DNA of 64,000 nt. It comes from Bacillus solimangrovi. Lineage in GTDB: Bacteria; Bacillota; Bacilli; Bacillales; Bacillaceae_N. The notes beneath the pieces were generated by a model, which searched no databases, was not told the origin of the DNA, and was given only the letters and a program-made list of their open reading frames with translations. Positions 37,447 through 46,761 of the stretch are shown in pieces. The translations under genes and the position numbers were made by a program. The DNA lies in assembly GCF_001742425.1 (NCBI RefSeq), contig NZ_MJEH01000013.1, positions 1 to 64,000 on the forward strand, read 5' to 3'. Every line of letters starts with the position of its first letter. The stretch's first letter is position 1.

Positions 37447-37821
37447 ATGACAGATTTCTTTCAATATCAAAACAATTACCTGATTGTTGTTGCTTTTCTG
37501 TTATTGGGGATTCTCTTACCTGTTGTAGCTTTAACGGCGGGACGTTTTCTGAGACCAAATAAACCAACTATTGAAAAGCAAACAACTTATGAGAGTGGGA
37601 TTGAACCCTTTCATGATGCACGTGTACGTTTTAATGTGCGTTATTATATTTTTGCATTAATGTTCGTTATTTTTGATGTTGAAACAGTCTTTTTATACCC
37701 GTGGGCAGTAGCCTACGATAAGTTAGGTATATTTGCTTTAATTGAAATGTTAATATTTGTTGTAATGTTATTGATTGGACTAATTTATGCATGGAAGAAG
37801 AAGGTGTTGAAATGGAGCTAA
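37447..37821 (+). CDS. nuoA: Complex I subunit A
   Basis: The 124-residue membrane subunit has three helices, with the conserved acidic loop [20 protein letters not shown] after the first and [15 protein letters not shown] in the second. First gene of the 11-gene nuo operon; GGAGGGGGAGGT precedes ATG. nuoB starts ten bases before its end. Confidence 0.95.
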   Translation: MTDFFQYQNNYLIVVAFLLLGILLPVVALTAGRFLRPNKPTIEKQTTYESGIEPFHDARVRFNVRYYIFALMFVIFDVETVFLYPWAVAYDKLGIFALIEMLIFVVMLLIGLIYAWKKKVLKWS

Positions 37822-38330
37822 ACTTAGAGAATATAACTCCTGAAGAGCACGAAGAATTAAAACGTAATGTATTCTTTACCACGTTAGAGCAATTGAAAGC
37901 TTGGGCGCGGAGTAACTCCATTTGGCCAATGACATTTGGGCTTGCTTGTTGTGCAATTGAAATGATGGGTGTGGGAGCATCTCACTATGACCTTGACCGA
38001 TTTGGATCATTTTTTCGAACTTCACCAAGACAATCTGATTGTATGATTGTTTCTGGAACAGTTACGAAGAAGATGGCTCCAATTGTAAAACGTCTATACG
38101 ATCAAATGCCTGAACCGAAATGGGTAATTGCTATGGGTTCATGTGCAACAGCTGGAGGACCTTATGTGAAATCATACGCTGTTGTAAAAGGTGTTGATCA
38201 AATCGTACCAGTGGATGTCTATATTCCAGGATGTCCACCGAATCCTGCTGCACTAATTTATGGGATTAATAAATTGCAGGAAAAAATTCGCTATGAAGCT
38301 AAGACTGGGAAGCCGGTGATTAATCAATGA
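37812..38330 (+). CDS. nuoB: Complex I subunit B
   Basis: The 172-residue subunit binds the terminal N2 [4Fe-4S] cluster next to quinone, with [19 protein letters not shown] and PGCPPNP giving the cysteines. ATG 37812 follows GAAGGTG and gives the family length; ATG 37791 would add seven residues, and both lie inside nuoA. Stop overlaps nuoC (ATGA). Confidence 0.95.
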   Translation: MELNLENITPEEHEELKRNVFFTTLEQLKAWARSNSIWPMTFGLACCAIEMMGVGASHYDLDRFGSFFRTSPRQSDCMIVSGTVTKKMAPIVKRLYDQMPEPKWVIAMGSCATAGGPYVKSYAVVKGVDQIVPVDVYIPGCPPNPAALIYGINKLQEKIRYEAKTGKPVINQ

Positions 38331-39478
38331 CCGATAAAGATAATGAACAGTTGAAACGAGAAGCCGCTGAACGTGCAAAAGAATTAGCTAGAAAAAAGCT
38401 TGCTGAAAAAAAGTTAAATGAAGAAACGAAAGCGATTTCAAAAGAAGATGAAGCGAAAGCGAAGGCAGCTGCAGCAGCAAAGGCGAAAGCAGCGGCACTA
38501 GCGAAGCAAAAAGCAAAACAGAAAGCAGAATCGGAAACTAGAAGTAGTGACGAAGAAAAGGCAAAAGCGAAAGCGAAGGCAGCCGCAGCAGCAAAGGCGA
38601 AAGCAGCGGCACTAGCGAAGCAAAAAGCAAAACAGAAAGCAGAATCGGAAACTGGAAGCAGTGACGAAGAAAAGGAAAAAGCGAAAGCGAAGGCGGCTGC
38701 AGCAGCAAAGGCGAAAGCAGCGGCACTAGCGAAGCAAAAAGCAAAACAGAAAGCAGAATCGGAAACTGGAAGCAATGACGAAGAAAAGGCAAAAGCGAAA
38801 GCGAAGGCAGTTGCAGTAGCAAAGGCGAAGGCTGCAGCAACTGCAAAAATGAAAGCAAAGGGGACAGCTTCTTCAACGGATGATGAGAAAGCGAAAGCGA
38901 TTGCAGCAGCAAAGGCAAAAGCAGTCGCAGCTGCCAAAGCTAAAGCAGCAGCAACTGCTAAAGGAACTACTAGTGATGATACCGAAGAGGAAAAACCTTC
39001 ACCAAACCAACCTTTACTTGATAAGTTTATAAATGTTATCAATAGTAACTTAGGCTCTGACCTATTAGAAGATTCATATATTAATCGTTTATCAAAGGAT
39101 GTACCAACATTTGTTGCAAAACGAGATACATATTTTAAGCTTGCTGAATTTCTTAAATACAATGAGCAGTTAAGCTTTGAATATTTAAGTGAGTTGCACG
39201 GAACCGATTTTGAAACACATATGGAAGTCTATGTTCATCTATACTCTTATAAAAATCGTCAATCAGTAGCGTTAAAAGTGAAAATTGACCGCGAAAAGCC
39301 CGAAATTGAGTCATTGGCAGGTGTTTGGAACGGTGCAGATTGGCCAGAGCGTGAAGCTTATGACTTATTAGGAATCGTATTTACTAATCATCCTAATTTA
39401 AAGCGCATTCTATTAGCAGATGATTGGATTGGGCATCCGATGCGTAAAGACTATGAGCCATATGATGTGGAGGTGTAG
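38327..39478 (+). CDS. nuoC: Complex I subunit C with long Lys/Ala repeat extension
   Basis: The 383-residue product has two parts. The C-terminal 150 or so residues are the normal 30-kDa subunit domain, with [23 protein letters not shown] and [11 protein letters not shown]. Residues about 1-225 are an Ala/Lys/Glu-rich, predicted helical or coiled-coil extension made of 38-residue repeats starting near residues 43, 81, 119 and 157, then decaying. Extended NuoC proteins occur, as I recall, in other Bacillus; the repeat number here looks recent. The extension's role is unknown. It is translated in the nuo frame, coupled to nuoB, and is not a separate gene. Confidence 0.9.
   Translation: MTDKDNEQLKREAAERAKELARKKLAEKKLNEETKAISKEDEAKAKAAAAAKAKAAALAKQKAKQKAESETRSSDEEKAKAKAKAAAAAKAKAAALAKQKAKQKAESETGSSDEEKEKAKAKAAAAAKAKAAALAKQKAKQKAESETGSNDEEKAKAKAKAVAVAKAKAAATAKMKAKGTASSTDDEKAKAIAAAKAKAVAAAKAKAAATAKGTTSDDTEEEKPSPNQPLLDKFINVINSNLGSDLLEDSYINRLSKDVPTFVAKRDTYFKLAEFLKYNEQLSFEYLSELHGTDFETHMEVYVHLYSYKNRQSVALKVKIDREKPEIESLAGVWNGADWPEREAYDLLGIVFTNHPNLKRILLADDWIGHPMRKDYEPYDVEV
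38453..38908 (+). repeat. 114-bp tandem repeat inside nuoC
   Basis: GCGAAAGCGAAGGC recurs at 38453, 38567, 38681 and 38795, exactly 114 bases (38 codons) apart. The first three units are nearly identical at DNA level, including AGAATCGGAAACT at 38527, 38641 and 38755; the fourth is diverged and later sequence is degenerate. The period keeps the reading frame. Confidence 0.93.
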
Positions 39479-39483
39479 CTCAA

Positions 39484-40584
39484 ATGATTAGAACGGAAGA
39501 AATGTTATTAAATGTAGGTCCACAACATCCAAGTACACATGGAGTTTTCCGTCTCGTTCTAAAAATTGACGGGGAAATAATTACTGAAGCTACACCTGTA
39601 ATCGGTTACTTGCATCGTGGAACAGAAAAGTTGGCCGAAGATTTACAATATACTCAAATTATCCCATATACAGACCGAATGGATTATCTCTCAGCAATGA
39701 CAAACAACTATGTCCTTTGTCATGCTGTTGAGACGATGATGGATCTTGAGGTTCCTGAGCGTGCTGAATATTTACGGGTAATTGTTATGGAGCTTGGACG
39801 ATTAGCAAGTCATCTCGTTTGGTACGGAACATATTTATTAGATATTGGCGCATTAAGCCCGTTTTTATTTGCATTTCGTGAACGTGAGATGATCATAAAC
39901 TTACTAAACGAACTCTCAGGTGCTCGTCTTACATTTAACTATATGCGTGTAGGTGGTGTGAAATGGGATGCACCAGACGGATGGATTGATAAAGTAAGAG
40001 AGTTCCTTCCTTATATGAGAGAACAGCTAGCGGGTTACCATGAGCTTGTAACAGGTAATGAGATTTTCCTTAACCGTGTTAAAGGAGTAGGTCAGTATAC
40101 TCGTGAAGAAGCATTGGAATATTCACTAAGTGGAGTTGGTCTCCGTTGTACGGGTGAAAATTGGGATTTACGAAAAGATGAACCATATTCAATTTATGAC
40201 CGCTTTGATTTTGATGTACCAACACGCACAGGTGGTGATGCGTGGGCAAGGTATGAGTGCCGTATGGAAGAAATTGAACAATGTATTCGAATTGTTGAAC
40301 AAGCAGTCGAACAATTTCCAAGTGAAGGCAAGATCATGGCAAAAGTTCCACGAATTATTAAAGCTCCAAAAGGTGAAGCATATGTACGAATTGAGTCTCC
40401 GCGTGGTGAAATTGGTTGTTATATTGCAAGTGATGGTAAGAAGGAACCGTATCGTTTGAAATTCCGTAGACCATCATTTTATAATTTGCAAATTCTTCCC
40501 AAATTGTTAAAGGGGCAAAATATCGCCAATGTAGTTGCTATTTTAGGTAGTATTGATATCGTACTTGGGGAGGTTGATGGCTAA
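39484..40584 (+). CDS. nuoD: Complex I subunit D
   Basis: The 366-residue 49-kDa subunit forms the quinone site with NuoB. NVGPQHPSTHGVFRLV, IGYLHRGTEKL and RMDYLSAMTNN are the conserved motifs, with His and Tyr of the quinone pocket. It ends with the VVAILGSIDIVLGEVD signature. Stop TAA overlaps the nuoH start by one base. Confidence 0.96.
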   Translation: MIRTEEMLLNVGPQHPSTHGVFRLVLKIDGEIITEATPVIGYLHRGTEKLAEDLQYTQIIPYTDRMDYLSAMTNNYVLCHAVETMMDLEVPERAEYLRVIVMELGRLASHLVWYGTYLLDIGALSPFLFAFREREMIINLLNELSGARLTFNYMRVGGVKWDAPDGWIDKVREFLPYMREQLAGYHELVTGNEIFLNRVKGVGQYTREEALEYSLSGVGLRCTGENWDLRKDEPYSIYDRFDFDVPTRTGGDAWARYECRMEEIEQCIRIVEQAVEQFPSEGKIMAKVPRIIKAPKGEAYVRIESPRGEIGCYIASDGKKEPYRLKFRRPSFYNLQILPKLLKGQNIANVVAILGSIDIVLGEVDG

Positions 40585-41585
40585 TGATTGATAGTTTATT
40601 GCAGTCATCTCCTACTGTATGGACTTTTGGGGCTTTCTTTGCATTAGGTGCAGGGTTGCTTGCCGTTGTGCTTGGTTTTGTAACGTATGGTATCCTTGCT
40701 GAACGTAAAGTTATGGGATTTATGCAGGCTCGTCTAGGTCCATCACGAGTTGGAGGTAAATGGGGGTTGCTCCAAACAGTAGCTGACGTTTTGAAGCTCT
40801 TATTAAAGGAAGATTCCATTCCAAAGGCAGCTGATAAACCATTATTCGTTCTTGCCCCTGTGTTAGCGTTCGCACCGGCATTTATGGTCCTTGCTGTTAT
40901 GCCATTTACTGAAGTCTTCCATTTTGCTGATATTGGTATTGGGTTATTGTATTATATTGCTATTTCAGGTATCACGACAGTTGGTGTTGTGACTGGTGGA
41001 TGGGCTTCGAATAATAAATATGCATTACTTGGTGGTATGCGTGCAGCTGCCCAAATGATTTCGTATGAGATTCCACTCGTTATGTCAGTAATTGGTGTTG
41101 TGTTATTTGCAGGAACCCTTAATTTAATGGAGATTGTTGAAGCACAGAAGAATGTTGCATTTATTTTCTTGCAACCAATTGGTTTTGTTGTTTTCTTCAT
41201 ATCTGCAGTAGCGGAACTTAACCGAACACCGTTTGATTTACCTGAAGCTGAGTCAGAATTAGTAGCTGGCTTCCATGTCGAATATTCAGGTTTTCGTTGG
41301 GCATTTTTTATGCTTGCTGAATATGTATACTTTTTTGCAATGTCGTCACTCATTACAGTTTTATTCCTAGGTGGTTGGAACCCTATTCCGTTTTTAGGTT
41401 TTATACCGGGTCCAATCTGGTTTGCATTGAAGTTTAGTGCGATTGTATTCGTGATGATTTGGTTCCGTGCTACATTTCCTAGGGTACGGGCAGACCAGTT
41501 AATGGAGTTTGCATGGAAAGTTTTATTACCAATCGCGTTAGCTAATATTTTCTTAACTGCAATTGTGAAAGAATTATTCTTTTAA
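40584..41585 (+). CDS. nuoH: Complex I subunit H
   Basis: The 333-residue membrane subunit (about eight helices) joins the quinone site to the proton arm. AERKVMGFMQARLGPSRVG and ELNRTPFDLPEAESELVAGFHVEYSG are the conserved loops. Start overlaps nuoD. The operon is then interrupted by 275 bases containing repeat copy B. Confidence 0.96.
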   Translation: MIDSLLQSSPTVWTFGAFFALGAGLLAVVLGFVTYGILAERKVMGFMQARLGPSRVGGKWGLLQTVADVLKLLLKEDSIPKAADKPLFVLAPVLAFAPAFMVLAVMPFTEVFHFADIGIGLLYYIAISGITTVGVVTGGWASNNKYALLGGMRAAAQMISYEIPLVMSVIGVVLFAGTLNLMEIVEAQKNVAFIFLQPIGFVVFFISAVAELNRTPFDLPEAESELVAGFHVEYSGFRWAFFMLAEYVYFFAMSSLITVLFLGGWNPIPFLGFIPGPIWFALKFSAIVFVMIWFRATFPRVRADQLMEFAWKVLLPIALANIFLTAIVKELFF

Positions 41586-41597
41586 TGCTTAAGCAAA

Positions 41598-41746
41598 GAA
41601 AGAGGACAAAAAGTGCATAGTAAATCAGGACAATATTGGGTCGAGTACTAGACCGTATGTATTTTAATACGTGAGGAACTTAGAGACATGTTGTAGCAGA
41701 GGTGCTATTGCGATTTTTATTCAGATTTTTTGAACAACCTCTTTTA
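41598..41746 (+). repeat. Dispersed intergenic repeat, copy B (nuoH-nuoI)
   Basis: The right end TTTTTTGAACAACCTCTTTTA matches the tail of copies A and C (written here as a 20-base core, 41727-41746). The left end, AAGCAAAGAAAGAGGACAAA, resembles copy A but has lost the clean inverted repeat. The interior is diverged. Confidence 0.6.
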
Positions 41747-41860
41747 AATAATAATTAAAGCAATTAATTCATCACCCGCAGTAGGGAACGTCAATGCCTT
41801 TTTATAACTGAATAAATTGAAGAAGGCGCTTGATTTAGCAAAAAGTAAAGGGGTGGGAGT

Positions 41861-42280
41861 ATGCTCGGTTTAGCAAAAGGATTGAAATTTACCCTAAAGA
41901 GCTTAACGAAAAAGGGTGTAACGTATGAATATCCAGATAAACCACTTCCAGTACCAGATCGTTTTAGAGGTATTCAGAAGTTTTATCCGGAAAAATGTAT
42001 TGTCTGTAATCAGTGTGCGAATATTTGCCCAACTGACTGTATTCAGTTGACAGGAAAGAAACATCCAGACCCGAATAAAAAAGGAAAAGTCATTGATACG
42101 TATGATATTAATTTCGAAATCTGTATTTTATGTGATTTGTGCACAGAGGTATGTCCAACAGAAGCGATTGTCATGACGAATAATTTTGAGCTTGCTGAAT
42201 ATAGCAGAGATGATCTTTTCAAGAACTTAGAATGGCTTGATGAGAACGATGAGAACGTACGAGAGGAGAATAAGGCATGA
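41861..42280 (+). CDS. nuoI: Complex I subunit I
   Basis: The 139-residue ferredoxin-like subunit carries two [4Fe-4S] clusters with CIVCNQCANICPTDC and CILCDLCTEVCPTEA, and leads electrons to NuoB. It opens with an amphipathic segment rather than a long extension. Stop overlaps nuoJ (ATGA). Without NuoE/F/G encoded here, this subunit is a likely entry point for electrons from another donor. Confidence 0.95.
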   Translation: MLGLAKGLKFTLKSLTKKGVTYEYPDKPLPVPDRFRGIQKFYPEKCIVCNQCANICPTDCIQLTGKKHPDPNKKGKVIDTYDINFEICILCDLCTEVCPTEAIVMTNNFELAEYSRDDLFKNLEWLDENDENVREENKA

Positions 42281-42789
42281 GTGGTGAATTTTTCATATTT
42301 ACAGTTTTGGCGTTCATTGCGATTATTTGCGGTGTACTCATGCTGAACTTAACGAAAGTAGTTCATATGGTTGTTGCTCTCGTATTTTCGTTCTTATCTA
42401 TTGCAGGGTTATATGTGTTACTCTCTGCAGAGTTTGTCGCTATTGTGCAAGTTCTTGTCTATTCAGGTGCAATTACAATCATCATGTTATTTGGTATTAT
42501 GCTTACCCGTTACAATGATGAGGGAGAACAAAAGGCATCAACGATGCGCATGCTTCTCGTAGGGATTGGGACAGCTGTGTTCTTTTTGGTTATCTACTTA
42601 GGTATCCATGATTTAACACTTGGAGATCAAGCGACAAATCTGCATATTGATAATACTCAAAAAATAGGAATTGAGCTTTATTCAAAGTATGTTATTCCAT
42701 TTGAGCTAACATCTGTTGTTCTTCTAGTGGCATTAATTGGGGCTATTATTTTAGCTAAGAAGGATGATGAGGAGGCAGAGAACGAATGA
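42277..42789 (+). CDS. nuoJ: Complex I subunit J
   Basis: The 170-residue membrane subunit has five predicted helices; [17 protein letters not shown] and [20 protein letters not shown] are the conserved third-helix region with its pi-bulge. Overlaps nuoI and nuoK by four bases each. Confidence 0.94.
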   Translation: MSGEFFIFTVLAFIAIICGVLMLNLTKVVHMVVALVFSFLSIAGLYVLLSAEFVAIVQVLVYSGAITIIMLFGIMLTRYNDEGEQKASTMRMLLVGIGTAVFFLVIYLGIHDLTLGDQATNLHIDNTQKIGIELYSKYVIPFELTSVVLLVALIGAIILAKKDDEEAENE

Positions 42790-43100
42790 GTAATATCCCA
42801 TTATCTGTTTACTTAGTAACGGCTTTAGCATTATTTTGTATTGGGTTGTTCGGTGCATTAACGAAACGTAACGTTGTAATCGTGTTAATTTGTATTGAGC
42901 TTATGTTAAACGCAGCGAATATAAATTTTGTTGCGTTTAGTAAATATGGAGTTAATCCAAATATTACAGGACAGGTCTTCTCATTATTTTCGATTTCGAT
43001 TGCAGCTGCTGAAGTTGCAATTGGGCTAGCGATCTTAATTGCACTATATCGCAATCGTTCAACTGTAAATGTAGATGAAGTGAACTCGATGAAACATTAG
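42786..43100 (+). CDS. nuoK: Complex I subunit K
   Basis: The 104-residue three-helix subunit carries the conserved membrane glutamates in [14 protein letters not shown] and [11 protein letters not shown]. Overlaps nuoJ (ATGA). After it the operon is interrupted by 268 bases with repeat copy C. Confidence 0.95.
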   Translation: MSNIPLSVYLVTALALFCIGLFGALTKRNVVIVLICIELMLNAANINFVAFSKYGVNPNITGQVFSLFSISIAAAEVAIGLAILIALYRNRSTVNVDEVNSMKH

Positions 43101-43110
43101 TTTAAGATCG

Positions 43111-43256
43111 TGTTCAAAAAGGGCGGAGAAGAACAAGGCGGTGAAGGTTTGAGCACCGAAATGTACGTTTGTAGTGTACATGAGGAGCGGAAAAGCAAGC
43201 CAACGCAGTTATTCGATAGTCATTCTTCCCGAACTTTTTGAACAACCTCTTTAAGA
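43111..43256 (+). repeat. Dispersed intergenic repeat, copy C (nuoK-nuoL)
   Basis: The best-preserved copy. TGTTCAAAAAG (43111-43121) pairs with CTTTTTGAACA (43234-43244), extended inward imperfectly by GCGGAGAAGAA and TTCTTCCCG. An inner hairpin ATGTAC-N9-GTACAT lies in the middle. The tail ACCTCTTTAA follows. The RNA could fold into one long stem with an inner arm. Confidence 0.8.
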
Positions 43257-43368
43257 AGATTATCTGGGGTATAATTCAAATCACTTCGATTAGTTTCGCT
43301 TGGGATAATGCCTAGTTGTACAGAAGAATGACTCACATCCTGTGAGCCAAGAAGGGGATTGTGATAGG

Positions 43369-45240
43369 ATGATGGAAAATGCATGGCTAATACCGCTCTT
43401 TCCTTTTCTTTCATTTATCTTCCTAATATTATTTGGGAGAAAGATGAAAGAGAATAGTGCCTATGTTGGGATGCTTGCTACGTTAGCGTCGCTCGTTATA
43501 TCAATTGGTGCATTATTTGCTCGCTTTCAACACGGTAATGTAAAGGTAGAGGGTACATGGCTAACAATTCAAAACGTGAACTTAACGTTTGGTTTTGAAG
43601 TTAATCAACTAAATGCACTCATGTTAGTGATCGTTTCACTTGTTAGTTTTCTCGTACATATGTATTCGAAAGGTTATATGAAGGGAGATGACCGAATCAG
43701 TGTCTTTTATGCTTATCTCGGTTTGTTTACCTTTGCAATGCTTTCATTAGTTATTTCCCCTAACCTGCTTCAAGTTTATATGTTTTGGGAACTTGTTGGT
43801 TTAGGATCATTCTTGTTAATCGGTTTTTATTTTTATAACGGAGATGCAAAGGCAGCTGCCAAAAAAGCATTCATTGTCACTCGTATCGGTGACGTCGGTT
43901 TCTTCATCGGTATTATGTTGATATTTTGGCAGGTTGGTAGTTTTGAATATGATGAGATTTTTAAAGCTGTTCAATCAGGAACAATCGACACAAGCACGCT
44001 AACATTAGCAGCAATATTGGTTTTTGTAGGAGCAGTTGGGAAGTCTGGTCAATTTCCTCTACATACGTGGCTTCCTGATGCAATGGAAGGTCCTACGCCA
44101 GTTTCAGCATTAATTCACGCAGCGACAATGGTAGCAGCTGGTGTCTATCTTGTAGCATCATTATTTCCTCTATATGAAGCAAGTGAGACAGCGATGTCAA
44201 CTATTGCTTTCGTTGGCGGATTTACTGCCATTTTTGCAGCAAGTATCGGGCTTGTTCAAACCGATATTAAGCGAGTTCTCGCTTATTCAACAGTCAGTCA
44301 GCTCGGTTATATGATGTTGGCTTTAGGTTCAGCTGGATATGTAGCAGGAGTTTTTCATTTGATGACGCATGCTTTCTTCAAAGCATTATTATTTTTAGCG
44401 GCAGGTAGTGTTATTCATGCTACAAATACTCAAAACATTGAAGAAATGGGCGGTCTTTGGAAGAAGATGAAGTTTACAGGCCCACTATTTTTGATTGGAA
44501 CATTAGCAATTAGTGGTGTGCCATTCTTCTCAGGTTTTTTTAGTAAAGATGAAATATTACTCGCTGCTTGGGCAGATGGAAGATACGAACTATTCTGGGT
44601 AGCCGTTATTGCAGCATTATTTACTGCTTTTTATATGTTCCGATTGTTTTTTATGGTGTTTACAGGTGAACCTCGTAGTGAGCAAAAACATGTTCATGAA
44701 TCACCAGCTGTAATGACGATTCCGATGATTGTGCTCGGTTTTTTAGCAATCTTCTCAGGATATGTGAATACACCATGGTTTGGAACTTTCCTAGGAGATT
44801 GGTTAACTGATGGCACGTTAATTGCACATGCAAGTGAGCATATTGCAGGTGCTGAATGGATTATGATTCTAGCCGTCGGTTCTTCTGTAATGGGGATCTT
44901 CCTTGCATATTTAATCTATGGAAATCAATTTATTGGACGTGATTGGTTAACGAAATATAGCATTACACCACATACGATACTATATAACAAATATTTTGTT
45001 GATGAATTTTATAATATGACTGTTGTTTATGCAACACGTACGGTCGGTTATTTATTCCGTTACATTGATGAATTCATAGTGGAAGGGATTGTTGGTGCAA
45101 CTGCAGCCTTTACCCATGGACTCGGTAGAATTGGCTCACGGTTACAAAATGGTCAAGTTCAAGTATATGGTGCTGTTGCATTTCTCGGACTGACTGTACT
45201 TCTCGTAATCCTTGCTGTAACAGGGGGGTATTTTGGATGA
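43369..45240 (+). CDS. nuoL: Complex I subunit L
   Basis: The 623-residue antiporter-like proton-pumping subunit. Key features are FWELVGLGSFLLIGFY, the lysine region VGKSGQFPLHTWLPDAMEGPTPVSALIHAATMVAAG and the C-terminal lateral helix. ATG 43369 (or 43372) is chosen; a GTG at 43342 is in frame but lies inside a small hairpin. Ends overlapping nuoM (ATGA). Confidence 0.94.
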   Translation: MMENAWLIPLFPFLSFIFLILFGRKMKENSAYVGMLATLASLVISIGALFARFQHGNVKVEGTWLTIQNVNLTFGFEVNQLNALMLVIVSLVSFLVHMYSKGYMKGDDRISVFYAYLGLFTFAMLSLVISPNLLQVYMFWELVGLGSFLLIGFYFYNGDAKAAAKKAFIVTRIGDVGFFIGIMLIFWQVGSFEYDEIFKAVQSGTIDTSTLTLAAILVFVGAVGKSGQFPLHTWLPDAMEGPTPVSALIHAATMVAAGVYLVASLFPLYEASETAMSTIAFVGGFTAIFAASIGLVQTDIKRVLAYSTVSQLGYMMLALGSAGYVAGVFHLMTHAFFKALLFLAAGSVIHATNTQNIEEMGGLWKKMKFTGPLFLIGTLAISGVPFFSGFFSKDEILLAAWADGRYELFWVAVIAALFTAFYMFRLFFMVFTGEPRSEQKHVHESPAVMTIPMIVLGFLAIFSGYVNTPWFGTFLGDWLTDGTLIAHASEHIAGAEWIMILAVGSSVMGIFLAYLIYGNQFIGRDWLTKYSITPHTILYNKYFVDEFYNMTVVYATRTVGYLFRYIDEFIVEGIVGATAAFTHGLGRIGSRLQNGQVQVYGAVAFLGLTVLLVILAVTGGYFG

Positions 45241-46757
45241 GTGGAATGTTACTTTCAATGTTAGTTTTCTCCCCGTTGGTAGGGATTGTTATATTAGCTT
45301 TTTTACCGAAAAATAATGAAAAGCTTATTAAAATAGTAGGGTTTTGTGCAACGCTCTTGCCATTGATATTAGCTTTTATCATTTATGGTGGCTTTAATCA
45401 AGCTGAAACAAATAGTCAATTTGTAGAAAGTTATCGATGGCTTGCATTTGGTGATAGTAAGGATTTACCGATTCAGCAACTTGTTATTAATTATGAACTT
45501 GGTATTACCGGTTTATCACTAGTGCTCATTTTGTTAACAGCAATCGTTGCCACATTAGCATCAATTGCATCGATTCATATTAAGAAGGAGTGGAAAGGTT
45601 ATTTCATGCTCTTTCTACTATTAGAGCTAGGCATGCTCGGTGTATTTGCATCTGAGAATTTACTCTTATTCTTTGTGTTTTTTGAGTTAACACTTGTTCC
45701 AATGTTCTTCTTAATTGGAAAATGGGGGTACGATGACAAAGAGCGTGCGGCATATTCTTTCTTAATCTTTAACGGAATTGGATCTGCGATTTTATTAATC
45801 GTATTTGCTGCTCTGTTTGCGAAGACAGGCACATTAAATATTAACCAACTCGTAGAGATAATGTCGTTCCCAGATAAACATCTTGCTAATTTTGGAATTT
45901 CAGAAAGTTTTCGTTTCGGTATAGCAACTGCATTGCTCATTGCATTTGGAGTAAAGCTTCCGATCTTTCCATTGCATAGTTGGATGTTGCGTGTACACGT
46001 ACAAGCACCACCTGCTATCGTTATGATTCACTCTGGTATTCTACTAAAGATTGGTGCGTACGGATTAATTCGTTTAGGAATTGGGGTTTTTCCAGATGAA
46101 TTTCAGAGTATGGCAGCAGTGTTAGCAGTGCTTGGTGTTATAAACTTGCTTTATGGAGCTTTCCTTGCTCTTATTCAATCTGATTTTAAAATGGTGCTTG
46201 CATATTCAAGTATTTCTCATATGGGTATTGTTTTAATAGGATTAGGTGCAATGAATAGTTCAGGAATACAAGGAGCAATTTTTCAAGTTATTTCTCACGG
46301 ATTAATATCAGCACTCTTGTTCTTCCTCATTGGTGTCATATATGAACGTGTTGGTACGTCTAGAATTGATAATTTGGGTGGATTAGCGAAGGTTATGCCA
46401 ATTACGTCAGGATTTCTATTAGCGGGTGCAATGGCATCACTAGGGTTACCAGGTATGTCAGGGTTTGTTAGTGAGTTTATGGCATTCCTTGGGTTGTTTG
46501 GGACAATGCCACTTATCGCAGCGATTGGTGCATTAGGGATTATTTTAACAGCAGCCTATTTATTGCGAGCAGTATTAAACGTAACGTTTGGTAAAACGAA
46601 AACATACAAAAATGAAATTCGAGATATTCAGCCAATTGAGGCCGTCCCGATTGTTGTGTTACTTGGATTTATCATTGGTATTGGCGTCTTTCCGAACATC
46701 TTATCACAATCATTACAAACGACATTAGAATTAATCATGTTAGGGATAGGGGGGTAA
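45237..46757 (+). CDS. nuoM: Complex I subunit M
   Basis: The 506-residue antiporter-like subunit. FFVFFELTLVPMFFLIGKWG holds the conserved glutamate, FGVKLPIFPLHSWMLRVHVQAPP the conserved lysine and histidine. Starts inside the nuoL end; nuoN follows after four bases. Confidence 0.95.
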   Translation: MSGMLLSMLVFSPLVGIVILAFLPKNNEKLIKIVGFCATLLPLILAFIIYGGFNQAETNSQFVESYRWLAFGDSKDLPIQQLVINYELGITGLSLVLILLTAIVATLASIASIHIKKEWKGYFMLFLLLELGMLGVFASENLLLFFVFFELTLVPMFFLIGKWGYDDKERAAYSFLIFNGIGSAILLIVFAALFAKTGTLNINQLVEIMSFPDKHLANFGISESFRFGIATALLIAFGVKLPIFPLHSWMLRVHVQAPPAIVMIHSGILLKIGAYGLIRLGIGVFPDEFQSMAAVLAVLGVINLLYGAFLALIQSDFKMVLAYSSISHMGIVLIGLGAMNSSGIQGAIFQVISHGLISALLFFLIGVIYERVGTSRIDNLGGLAKVMPITSGFLLAGAMASLGLPGMSGFVSEFMAFLGLFGTMPLIAAIGALGIILTAAYLLRAVLNVTFGKTKTYKNEIRDIQPIEAVPIVVLLGFIIGIGVFPNILSQSLQTTLELIMLGIGG

Positions 46758-46761
46758 GCAT

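Noticed and set aside
38320-39162. 280-residue reverse-strand frame rich in Ala and Phe opposite nuoC
   Set aside because: It is the antisense shadow of the Lys/Ala repeats. Low-complexity codons leave the other strand open. No ribosome site, and nuoC is certain.
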